DNA from: Candidatus Trichofilum aggregatum
GTDB taxonomy: Bacteria; Chloroflexota; Anaerolineae; Promineifilales; Promineifilaceae
DNA length: 34,348 nucleotides
Direction of reading: 5' to 3'
Assembly: GCA_016716885.1 (NCBI GenBank)
Contig: JADJUV010000083.1
Location: forward strand, 1 to 34,348
Shown piece after piece: positions 1 through 8,549 of this stretch. A model generated the notes under the pieces. It had not been told where the DNA came from and searched no databases. It saw only the letters and a program-made list of their open reading frames with translations. A program made the position numbers and the translations under genes. Every line of letters begins with the position of its first letter. The first letter of the stretch is position 1.

Positions 1-360
1 TTTCATCAACACAACTTATGTCGGGTCGTTCACCGGTTAGCGTCAGGACGCCGTTCCGTAGTTCGGCCACCAGTCCCGTTCGTCGTCGTTGAGGTACTTT
101 TGCCCCGTGCCAGGCATTGGTTCATCGTTGTGGGAAGTTGAGGCACTTTAAGGTTGCGGCCGCGCCGTTGTGTGTTGCAGTGGAAGGGAAATGGGTATTA
201 CGGCCGCGTTCCCCTTTCATCCTTCATAATCATCCCTCATAATTGGGTTTGCGGCCGCGAGTTGAGCAAAGGGTGGCACGGTTGGGAGACACTGCCGCTA
301 GCAGGCCCTACACCATGGAAGAGGAGCACCTCGCCACAGCAGAGATGAGGGTAATAGTTA
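1..360. other. Left-edge region without a firm gene
   Basis: No convincing complete gene was found here. On the minus strand the first ~70 bases read as a protein-like stretch (LVAELRNGVLTLTGERPD) that runs off the window. It could be the start of a neighbouring minus-strand gene with a GTG start near 69, but there is no clear ribosome binding site. The rest holds one palindrome copy at 156 and the first copy of the ~60-bp repeat at 201-259. Confidence 0.2.
201..259 (+). repeat. Palindrome-bracketed repeat, copy A
   Basis: A 59-bp segment begins with CGGCCGCGTTCCCC, continues through TTCATCCTTCATAAT, and ends in TTGCGGCCGCG. A second copy lies at 1461-1521 in the same orientation, clearly alignable with a few indels. 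The left palindrome of this copy has one mismatch (ACGGCCGC). The two copies flank the decayed propeller gene. Confidence 0.8.
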
Positions 361-364
361 TGAT

Positions 365-1341
365 GTGCACAAAGATGAGAAACGTCTTACCATCCTCTTT
401 CTATTGATATTAACAGGATACCGCGCTGGTGCTGACCGTGAAGGGTTACGTCAATCACTGTGGGATCTGGCTTCGGACCATGGGAGTTGTCTGGTCACCA
501 CTGAATTCGCTACCTGGCCTTTACAGATGTGGCAAATCGGAATCAGGTCTACGTCTTGGATGGGAGCAAGAAAAGTATTACCCTATTCAAGGTACCGGTG
601 ATGATTAAGGATGTGTGAGAAGCAGGCCCTGCCTGTCTCCCGATAGCCATTTTCACTTGTTACCTACGTTGTCCTTCCCTGGGGTTTATCGTGCTGGTCA
701 ACCGAGTTAAGCTATCCCCTCTTAATCTTGTTGTCATCAACTGGGACTGATGAATTACCTTTGAGCTTTTGACATAGTGGTTATGCAACTTGGGGCCTCA
801 ACAGGATGAAGTTATTATTTGACAGATGATGAGGAAAGCTTTTGGACAAGGAACACCTATCTACTTAATCTGTCGACTGGTGAATCGCGGGAATTGGCCC
901 GGGAACTTAGGCGGTTTGCCTTTATCGAAGGGCTTTGGATTGTTTCTAGTTACCAGGATTGTTAGCTTTTTCCGAACTGAAGGCAAGTTGTTGATTGTGG
1001 ATACTGCTTCTGGTGAGGAAGTGGGTGAAATAGAGGCCACAAGCCGTTTGTATAAGTCCCACATGGTCACCAAATGGTGAGATTCTGGCCTACGTTCTAA
1101 GAGCAAATTTAATCCGAGTGAAACCGAATGGCGCGGTGTTATCTACTTTTCGACATCTGATGGTTTATACCATAGTAGAACCATTAGACTTGGATTTTTA
1201 TTATCAAGTCAATCGCTGGTCCACCTGATGGAGAGCAATTGGCCTTTACAACACCGTTCCTAGGAAAATTTATTTTTCTGGATTTGACGACAGGCAAGGG
1301 AAAAATACTCTTCGATTCGTACCAGGGACGTTGCCAGGATT
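365..1341 (+). pseudogene. Decayed TolB/WD40-like beta-propeller gene
   Basis: Blade-like fragments occur in order in different plus-strand frames. Around 828-965 there is a YLLNLSTGESRELA segment, around 980-1080 LLIVDTASGEEVGEI, around 1066-1200 SPNGEILAYV, and around 1209-1341 PDGEQLAFTT followed by FIFLDLTTGKGKILF. The SPDG-x-x-x-A-F and D-x-x-T/S-G-x patterns are typical of TolB/WD40-like propellers. Several stops and frame changes separate the pieces. They are not tied to homopolymers, unlike the shifts elsewhere in the window, so real decay is likely. An upstream piece at 365-601 begins MHKDEKRLTILFLLILTGYR and may be a degraded export signal. The interior has no GCGGCCGC copy although its neighbours are full of them, which fits relaxed or foreign sequence. 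Confidence 0.6.
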
Positions 1342-1460
1342 GAAAGACGAAAGACTCCAGCTGTGGTAGTGTTCCGGTTCAACAACGCCGCGCTGCGTCG
1401 CATCTCTCCACCGTGCCACCGGTTGACAACAACGAATTTGAGGAAGGAACGAATGGTTCG

Positions 1461-1521
1461 CGGCCGCGTTCCCCCCTTCATCCTTCATAATTCCTCATTC
1501 ATAATTTGGCTTGCGGCCGCG
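1461..1521 (+). repeat. Palindrome-bracketed repeat, copy B
   Basis: A 61-bp partner of the repeat at 201-259, with full GCGGCCGC sites at both ends (1460 and 1513). It overlaps the 3' end of the sulfurtransferase gene on the other strand: the last residues of that protein and its stop codon come from repeat sequence. This suggests the repeat arrived at, or recombined into, the gene end. Confidence 0.8.
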
Positions 1522-2329
1522 TGGGGTCGGCACACCATTCGCTCCAGGAACCCACATACAGTTTGCCATCGGGCAGACCCGCATGTTTGAGGGCCAACAG
1601 ATTGACACAGGCGGAAACGCCAGAACCACAGTAGAAGACAGCCTCTTGCGGCCGCGTGTCCCCCAATACCGCCTCCAACTGTTGCTTCACCTGCTCCCCC
1701 GGCAGAAAACGACCATCCGCAGCCACATTAAGGCCATAAAAGTAATTCACTGCCCCTGGAATATGCCCCGCATACGGGTCAATCGTCTCCACTTCGCCCC
1801 GGTAACGCGCCCCATCCCGCGAATCCACCAGCAAAGCTTGATCTGGCACCCTCTCCAACGTCACCAGCCAATCAAGGCGCGGCGAACCAGAAAATGAGGC
1901 GGGTTCATTGCGCTCCTCGCCCGCCCGCGTGGGCAACCCTTCCGCCACCCAGGCTTGCCAGCCCCCATCCAGCACCGCCACCGCCTCATGCCCCATATAA
2001 CGCAACATCCACCAAAGACGAGACGCCACCATACCCCGCGCATCGTCATAAACCACGACCTGGGTATTGGCTGAGATGCCCAAACGGCTAAACAGGGCGA
2101 TAAGATGATCTGGGGGTGGCAGAGGATGGCGGCCGCGGTCTGTTGTGGGTGGGTTACTCAAGTCTTCATCCAGGTGGGCATAAACAGCCCCCGGAATATG
2201 ACTTTCCAGATAAGCCCGGCGACCAGCGGTGGTATCACTTAAGCTAAAACGGCAATCTACGACGACCCAATCAGGCCGGTTCAAAGAGGTTTGTAAGCGT
2301 GCGGGGGATAGTAGCGTGGCGTAAATCAA
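1499..2329 (-). CDS. Thiosulfate/3-mercaptopyruvate sulfurtransferase (tandem rhodanese)
   Basis: This 276-residue protein has two rhodanese domains. The first (about 1-130) has the HIPGAV motif but carries Asp in its loop (DDARGMVAS) in place of the catalytic Cys. The second (about 150-270) has the active loop CGSGVSAC, close to the CGSGVTA loop of mercaptopyruvate sulfurtransferases, so the C-terminal Cys should carry the persulfide. The family moves sulfur from thiosulfate or mercaptopyruvate to thiophilic acceptors in the cytoplasm. The TTG start at 2329 is preferred: GAGG precedes it and it leaves the family's usual short N-terminus. A longer reading from 2407 would overlap the upstream gene by 137 bp. 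The C-terminal tail is encoded by the ~60-bp repeat. Subfamily substrate cannot be told from sequence alone. Confidence 0.85.
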   Translation of the reverse strand: MIYATLLSPARLQTSLNRPDWVVVDCRFSLSDTTAGRRAYLESHIPGAVYAHLDEDLSNPPTTDRGRHPLPPPDHLIALFSRLGISANTQVVVYDDARGMVASRLWWMLRYMGHEAVAVLDGGWQAWVAEGLPTRAGEERNEPASFSGSPRLDWLVTLERVPDQALLVDSRDGARYRGEVETIDPYAGHIPGAVNYFYGLNVAADGRFLPGEQVKQQLEAVLGDTRPQEAVFYCGSGVSACVNLLALKHAGLPDGKLYVGSWSEWCADPTRPQAKL

Positions 2330-4123
2330 TGTCAGGCCTCGTTTCAGTGGTTGCCAGGGGTGCAGGCGGAGTGACCGTACCGAATTCAGCCACCCAATAC
2401 CACACACTGGGCGAGTTAGGATTATAGGTATACCCTACCCCGACGTCCGTGGTCAGGGGGTTGAGAATCATGGTGCGATGGGGCGGACTATTGACCCAAA
2501 ATTCGACGACCGCCGTCACCTGATCATACCCCCAGTAGGTAGCCTCACCCGCATAAAAACCCGTATATCCCGCCTGAGCCTGCCGATTTTCCGGTCGGGT
2601 ATCATCCGAACCAGTGTGGCCGGTGTAGCCATAAAGACCCATATCATCACTGTGCCGTTGGGCAGCCACACTTAGCTCATAGCTATAGGTCAGGGGGGGC
2701 AACTCATGCAAACGACGCGCTTCGTTGATGTACCAGAGAAGATGTTCGGCGGGGGTGAGACCCATGGCCGCTGGCGGTGGGGTCTCGGTAATGATGGCCG
2801 CTTCATCCGGCAGGATATCCGGGATTGATGCGGCTACCTCAGTTGAGGTCAGGGGCAAAGTCGTGCTTATATTCCCCGTGACCAATAAGGGGATGAACAA
2901 AAAATTAAAACCAGGGGCTACACTGACCTCACGCCCTATCTGGGTTGTGCCAAATTCGTTGTGGGCGGTCATCGTTACCCAGTAGTTGCCCTGCCGCGTG
3001 TAGGTGTGGCTGATGGTTAACCCTTCGGCGGTGCGCCCATCCCCCATATCCCAACTCACCAACGTCACCGAGGGGTCGGTGAAGGCTTGAGCACTGATGG
3101 GCAAACCAGCGGTGATACTTTCGGTGATGATAAAGTCGGCCGTGGGCAACTCCCCCACAATAAACGGCAGGGTCGTCTCGGCTTGTCCCACACTGTTGGC
3201 AACCACCAGGCGCACATCGTAGGTTCCTGCCTGACTGTAGCTATGTTGCGGAGCCAGACCGTCACCGGTTGTGCCGTCGCCAAAATCCCAGCTATAGGTG
3301 AGCGGACCAGCACCACCGCTCTGGTTGATAAACTGGACAGGTTGGCCGACACCTGGGGTCAGGTCATCAGCCGAAAATTGGGCGAAGGGGGCGTCGGTGA
3401 CGGTGAGGGTGGTAGTCGCGGCCGCGGCCGCGAGCGGGTTAGCTACCTGCACCGAAATCTTGTAGGACCCGGCCGCAGGAAACACCACCGTAGGGTTCTG
3501 GGCGTGAATCACCCGCCCATCACCCAAATCCCAGGTCTGGGTTAGCGGGCCAGGGCCGCTGGCACTGGCCTGAAGCGACACAAGCTGACCCACGGCTACC
3601 GGGGCAAGCGCGGTTAAACTGACTTGAGGGGGCACACCTAACCAGAGGGTGGCATTCATCGTCTGCACCGATTCCCCATTTTGCAGGGTAATCGCCAGCG
3701 ATTGTTCCGGGTGCAGAACATCAGCAAAGACGGTGGTCAGGTGTAACTGGATTTGCTCCCTATCGCCGTTGGGTTGGACCACGGGCAGCCAGGTGAGGTG
3801 ATCCGCCAGGGCATTTAGGCTAAGGCCAATAGGTAATTGTTTGGTATTTAGCGCCAGGGTGGGGGGAATGAGAATGTCAACAGCGGGTGCGGCCGCGCTA
3901 TTGGATTGATTCGTAAGGGTAAAGGTCGCGGTAACGGGTTGGCCTGCTCCCACAACGGGGGATCAAACGTTACTTGCAACTGAAGCGGCCCCTCAATCTG
4001 GCTAAAACCAGAAAATAGCGGCCACGGTTCATCAGACATCGCCCACACAGGGCCAAGCGCCATAAAAATGGCTAAATTAAGGGTTAAACACAGGCAAAGC
4101 CCCATTTTGAACCAGCGACGCAT
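2271..4123 (-). CDS. Secreted PKD-repeat / CAP-domain protein (one frameshift)
   Basis: The N-terminus (4123 down to about 3960) has a signal peptide: RRWFKMG, a hydrophobic core, then an A-x-A-like VWAM. After a one-base shift at the G5 run 3957-3961 the protein continues with a DUF11-like domain (ATFTLTNQS) and three PKD-like domains, marked by WDLGDGR, WDFGDGT and WDMGDGR. It ends in a CAP/SCP domain of about 130 residues (LLWYINEARR, AQRHSDDM, GHTGSDDTRPENR, VEFWVNSPPHRTMILNP). Joined length is about 617 residues. PKD domains are usually adhesive spacers in surface proteins, and CAP domains occur in secreted proteins of varied activity. Function outside the cell is inferred from the signal peptide. 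A -10-like TACACT (4130-4135) with TTGTAG 17 bp upstream sits only 6 nt before the ATG, so the mRNA may be leaderless. Confidence 0.8.
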
Positions 4124-4302
4124 GGCAGGAGTGTATCATCCCTGATTTTTTCCTACAATCCCTATTTAGTCCAGCCTAAGAAAATGGGACAGGTGAATAA
4201 AAATCTCGCTAAATTTACCTGCACAAAATCCACGCATGGGGCATAATTGGCAAACATGCTCCAGAAAGCCCTTAGTAGTTCACTTGATTTCAACCATACA
4301 TT

Positions 4303-6351
4303 ATGAGCGTTCACGAATCGGCAGACTCCACCTTAATCGGCCGCTTTGGGGCCTTGTTTCGGCGCGACAATCGCACCATCAAGGTATCCACCCACCATGT
4401 GGGCGAAATTCGGGCCGAAAAGTTGGTTCAACTTCAGGCCTCTGGCATGGTTGCGGGCAATATCTTTGCCTCTGAGGTAACAATTGCGGGCCTTGTGGTA
4501 GGCTCCATTGTGGCCGAAGAATTGGTTGTCCATCGTGGGGGACAGATTTGGGGTAATGTGTTTGCCTTGCATTGCCGCATTGAAGAAGGTGGCCGGGTTC
4601 ACGGGTGGCTAAACACGATTGAGAACGCCACCCTCATTTCCTTGCTAAACGAGGAGATAAGCCTGGCTGAGCTAGGCAGCGGCCATAATTTTGGTGAGGT
4701 GCTGGCTGGCATTGAAGACAAAAGTTTGTTGGCGGCCATGCAAAGTGAAAACAGGGATTCACAGGGGCAGAGCGCCGTGCTCCGTCTGCTGCAAACGACG
4801 ACAGCCGATGCCCTCATCGCTCGGATGAACCTGGAACAAAACTTCACGGACCGCATCCGGGAGCGCATTGAGGAGCAAATCGCGGAGCTTACGACGCTCC
4901 GGCATGAAGCGGGGCGACTGCGTAAAGAGTCTCAAACGTACAAACGAGACCTGGACGATGTGACAGCCCAACTCGAAAATCGCGAAACAGCACTGGCGGA
5001 AAAAACGGGGGAAGCCAGCCGGCTCCAGAAAACATTGAGCGAACGGGAAACCCGGCTGGGGCATTTGGAGCAGGAGCGCCAGCAGTCGGTAGCGGAAATC
5101 CGTCACCTGACGGAAGAAAATGGCCGGTTGAGTTTAGAATTGTCCCATGCCCACCAGGAAATTGATCTGCTCACCCAGCGGATTGAAAACCTGGAGGGGG
5201 CGATGTCGGCCAGTTTGCAGCGCACGGCCGAACAGCAGGAATCGTTGGTACGCTGGCAAGAGCTGGCTGAGGTTACGGAGCAGCGTGCCAAGAAACTGGA
5301 TGAGGAAGTGGCCTCGTTGCGGATGCGCCTGGTCGAAAATGCGCAGGTTGTAGAGCTATATCGGGGTCAAAAAGAGAAGATCGAACGGGCCTGGCAAGAT
5401 AAGGCGGCGGAATTGCGGGAAGTGGAGCAAGAGTCGGCCCTGGCCAGAGCTGAGTTAGCGGCCGCGCAACATACCCTGGCTACCCAAACCGTGGAATTAG
5501 ACCGGGCGCACGCCCAGTTGGAACAGATTCGTAATGATCAGGCGTTGCTCCAGGCCGAGTTGACGGCCATTCCCCAAAGTGTAGAAGAGGCCCAAACACG
5601 ACTCGATTTAGCCAGTAATCGCATGATTACCCTGGAAAGTGAGCTAAGTATGGCTCATCAGGACAACCAGGAATTGCAGGACCAGATTCTGTGGTTTAAG
5701 GCTTCGCTGAAGGCATCGCGGCTGGAATTGGAAGAGACACGGCAGAAGGTGACCCGACAAACCAAGTCGGCCCAGCAGTTGCAGGCGATGGTAGAGGAAC
5801 AGCGAGGTCAGGCCGAAAAGTGGAAAACGACGGTCAGCCAGACGGTGGCGTTGATGCACACGAATGAGTTGCGCATGAAGCAACTACAACAAGAGACGGA
5901 AGCGGCACAACAGGCCGCGGCCGCGCTGGTGGAGCGCACCATCCAGGAGAGCCAGGAAACCGTTGACCGCATAGAAAAGTCCGCGGCCGCGCACGTCCAA
6001 CAAACCCAGGCTGAAGTTGCCGAAACAATGTCGGCTAACCAAAACCAGATACGCCAACAACAAGCCCGCCTGGAAGCCAGCGAACATGAAATTAACAAAT
6101 ACCTGGAAGAAGTTGATCGGCAAAGGAAGACTTTGGCCGAAGCCAGGGCGGAGTTGATAGAACGTGATGTGGAGTTGATGCGTTTGCGTGATGCCAGCGG
6201 CAAACAGTCCGATGAACTGAAGAAAGTACGCCAGCTCGCGGCCGCGCAGATTCGCCATTTACAAAAAGAATTAACCAGTGCCACCCAGCAGTTAGCCGAT
6301 TTGAAGAAGTTGCTCGACCGACGACAAAAACGGGATACCACTGAATCGTAA
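4303..6351 (+). CDS. Bactofilin-like N-terminus fused to long coiled coil
   Basis: This 682-residue protein has two parts. Residues about 20-115 resemble the bactofilin (DUF583) beta-helix: short hydrophobic repeats with Gly turns, such as GEIRAEKLVQL, GMVAGNIFASEVTIAGLVVGSIVAEELVVHRGGQIWGNVFA. From about 165 to the end the sequence is almost unbroken coiled coil rich in Glu, Gln, Arg and Leu. Bactofilins are widespread polymer-forming cytoskeletal proteins, usually 100-200 residues without such a tail. No membrane segment is visible. The gene begins an envelope cluster (SEDS, transpeptidase-like, M23), so a role in cell shape or a cytoplasmic scaffold is plausible but inferred. Five palindrome copies lie in the coiled-coil part. 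No strong ribosome binding site precedes the ATG. Confidence 0.75.
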   Translation: MSVHESADSTLIGRFGALFRRDNRTIKVSTHHVGEIRAEKLVQLQASGMVAGNIFASEVTIAGLVVGSIVAEELVVHRGGQIWGNVFALHCRIEEGGRVHGWLNTIENATLISLLNEEISLAELGSGHNFGEVLAGIEDKSLLAAMQSENRDSQGQSAVLRLLQTTTADALIARMNLEQNFTDRIRERIEEQIAELTTLRHEAGRLRKESQTYKRDLDDVTAQLENRETALAEKTGEASRLQKTLSERETRLGHLEQERQQSVAEIRHLTEENGRLSLELSHAHQEIDLLTQRIENLEGAMSASLQRTAEQQESLVRWQELAEVTEQRAKKLDEEVASLRMRLVENAQVVELYRGQKEKIERAWQDKAAELREVEQESALARAELAAAQHTLATQTVELDRAHAQLEQIRNDQALLQAELTAIPQSVEEAQTRLDLASNRMITLESELSMAHQDNQELQDQILWFKASLKASRLELEETRQKVTRQTKSAQQLQAMVEEQRGQAEKWKTTVSQTVALMHTNELRMKQLQQETEAAQQAAAALVERTIQESQETVDRIEKSAAAHVQQTQAEVAETMSANQNQIRQQQARLEASEHEINKYLEEVDRQRKTLAEARAELIERDVELMRLRDASGKQSDELKKVRQLAAAQIRHLQKELTSATQQLADLKKLLDRRQKRDTTES

Positions 6352-6372
6352 TTTAACCTAAACGGGGTTTTT

Positions 6373-7248
6373 ATGTCTCAAGTAGAATTAGCCATTATTG
6401 GCGGCAGCGGGTTATACAACATGCCCGATTTGCAGGCGGTGAAAGAAGTTCGGGTGCGGACACCCTTTGGTGATCCTTCTGATGCCATCACCATTGGCAC
6501 ATTGTCCGGGCGCAAAGTGGCCTTTTTACCTCGCCATGGCCGCGGTCATGTTTATTCCCCCTCGCAAGTGCCTTATCAAGCGAACACCTACGCGCTCAAA
6601 ACATTGGGCGTTAAATATGTGGTGTCGGTGAGTGCCTGTGGCTCGTTACGTGAAGATTATGCGCCCGGCCATGTGGTGGTGCCGGATCAGCTATTTGATT
6701 TTACGAAAGGGGTACGCGGCCGCAGCTTCTTTGCCAACGGTCTCATCGCTCATGTGGGGGTGGCCCACCCCTTTTCAGCCGAAATGAGTGGGGTTATTGC
6801 CGGGGCCGTGCGGCAATCCGGGGGAACCGTGCATGAAGGTGGAACCTTTGTCACCATTGAAGGGCCTCGGTTTAGTACCATTGCCGAGTCCACGGCTTTC
6901 CGCCAATGGGGCATGAGTATCATTGGCATGACCACCAGCCCGGAAGCGTTTTTAGCCCGAGAAGCAGAAATGGCTTATGGTTGCATGGCCCACGTGACCG
7001 ATTATGATGTGTGGCATGAGACCGAAGCCGCCGTAACGGTTGATATGGTCATCCAAACCCTGCGCAACAATACGATTTTGGCGCAACAGGCCATCCGGCA
7101 CATCGCCGCCACGATGGATAGTTGGGCGGGTGATTTTCCCGCTCACCATGCCCTGAAGGACGCGATTATCAGCGATCGGAGCAGAATCCCAGCCACTACT
7201 TTGCGCGACTTGGACCCAATTGTGGGTAAGTATTTCATGGTGGAATGA
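6373..7248 (+). CDS. mtnP: S-methyl-5'-thioadenosine phosphorylase (MTAP/PNP family)
   Basis: This 291-residue cytoplasmic enzyme should split methylthioadenosine with phosphate into adenine and methylthioribose-1-phosphate in methionine salvage. Seen: the phosphate-binding GGSGLY at the N-terminus, PRHGRGH, VVSVSACGSL, the TFVTIEGPRFST segment, and the base/sugar pocket region GMTTSPEAFLAREAEMAYG followed by VTDYDVWHE, which favours MTAP over purine nucleoside phosphorylase. Length is typical of the family. It starts 21 bp after the bactofilin-like gene and is followed at 18 bp by the SEDS gene, so co-transcription is likely. One palindrome copy (6716) encodes Arg-Gly-Arg. The close inosine- or guanosine-cleaving relatives cannot be fully excluded. 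Confidence 0.88.
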   Translation: MSQVELAIIGGSGLYNMPDLQAVKEVRVRTPFGDPSDAITIGTLSGRKVAFLPRHGRGHVYSPSQVPYQANTYALKTLGVKYVVSVSACGSLREDYAPGHVVVPDQLFDFTKGVRGRSFFANGLIAHVGVAHPFSAEMSGVIAGAVRQSGGTVHEGGTFVTIEGPRFSTIAESTAFRQWGMSIIGMTTSPEAFLAREAEMAYGCMAHVTDYDVWHETEAAVTVDMVIQTLRNNTILAQQAIRHIAATMDSWAGDFPAHHALKDAIISDRSRIPATTLRDLDPIVGKYFMVE

Positions 7249-7265
7249 ATTTGGGGAGGCGGTCT

Positions 7266-8546
7266 ATGCTGAACCCGGCGGCCGCAAAGAATTGGTTTTG
7301 TTGCTCTTCGCGGCCGCGTTCGTTTTTATCAACGCCCTCACCCTAAGCCTGGCCTGACCGGAGAAATTCGGTTTCGCCACCTGCAAGCCCCCTGGTCTGG
7401 TTGTTCATCATAGGCGGAACCCACGTTCTGCTCAATCGTTATCGCCCCTACCACGATCCCTTCTTTTTACCCCTGGTCGCTTTACTGACGGGCTGGGGCA
7501 TCTTATTACAAGACCGACTGGCCCCCAATTTTTTATGGCGACAGGTATTATGGTTGGCAGTGGGCGCGGCCGCGTTCCTCGTTATCGTGATCGCCCCGCG
7601 TGATTTGCGTTGGTTGCGCCGTTATCGTTATACCTGGCTCACCGGCGGCCTGCTCCTGCTTCTAGCCACCATCATTTTGGGGGTAAACCCCTCTGGCCTG
7701 CCCATCGCCCAATATTGGTTGACCATCCCGTTCATCAAAACGATTTTTTTTCAACCCTCAGAGTTGCTCAAACTGCTGTTGGTCATTTTTCTCGCCAGCT
7801 ACTTCCACGAGCGAGAGAAGCAGTTTCAGGATGGGGAAGCCCACAGTTGGTGGCAAAGGCTGGCCTATTTGGGGCCACTGGCGCTTATGTGGGGCTTTTG
7901 TCTTATTTTACTGGTATGGCAGAGAGATTTGGGCGCGGCCGCGCTGTTTTTTATCCTCTTCCTGGCCTTGCTGTATCTGGCTACGGGGAACGAATGGTAT
8001 GTGTTGGGTGGCCTAACTTTACTCCTGGTCGCCGGGGGACTTGCCTATTATGCCTTTGATGTCGTGGCCCTACGCGTCGATGCCTGGTGGAACCCCTGGC
8101 CGGAAGCGGATAATCGAGCTTTCCAGATTGTGCAATCACTCTATGCCGTTGCTTCCGGGGGCTTGTTGGGGCAGGGCATTGGTCAGGGTTTTCCCGATTA
8201 CATCCCCGTGGTTCACTCCGATTTTGTTTTTGCGGCCATTGCCGAAGAATGGGGGCTGTTAGGCGCATTAGCCATCATCACCTGCTTTGCCTTACTGGCT
8301 TACCGAGGTCTGCGTCTGGCCTATCTGACAACCCAGCCTTTTGCCCGATACCTGGCGGCAGGCATTGTGATATTGCTCTCCGCTCAGGCCTTTCTCATCA
8401 TGGCGGGTGTGACCAAATTTTTGCCTCTCACTGGTGTGACCCTGCCGTTTGTGAGTTACGGGGGCAGTTCTTTGTTAATGAGTTGGGTAATGATGGGGTT
8501 GTTGGTGTATCTTTCCGAAGATAAACAACCCGAACAAGAAACATAA
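7266..8546 (+). CDS. FtsW/RodA/SpoVE-family SEDS protein (N-terminus shifted)
   Basis: This polytopic membrane protein belongs to the SEDS family of peptidoglycan glycosyltransferases. Uninterrupted reading from 7401 gives 381 residues with about ten hydrophobic segments and family motifs: FQPSELLKLLLVIFLASY, RDLGAAALF, VDAWWNPWP, QIVQSLYAVASGGLLGQGIG, HSDFVFAAIAEEWGLLG and the C-terminal LTGVTLPFVSYGGSSLL. A good ribosome binding site (GGGGAGG, 7253-7259) sits before ATG 7266. From there a first membrane segment (LVLLLFAAAFVFINALTLSLA) is read in a shifted frame, and the frame returns at about 7353 with PDRRNSVSPPASPLVWLF. Two compensating shifts, near 7278 and 7352, are therefore needed. 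The gene sits 3 bp before a transpeptidase-like partner, the usual SEDS/bPBP pairing. Confidence 0.85.
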
Positions 8547-8549
8547 CCC

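Noticed and set aside
1..200. A small gene on the minus strand at the left edge
   Set aside because: Only ~23 protein-like codons are visible before the edge and no start signal is convincing.
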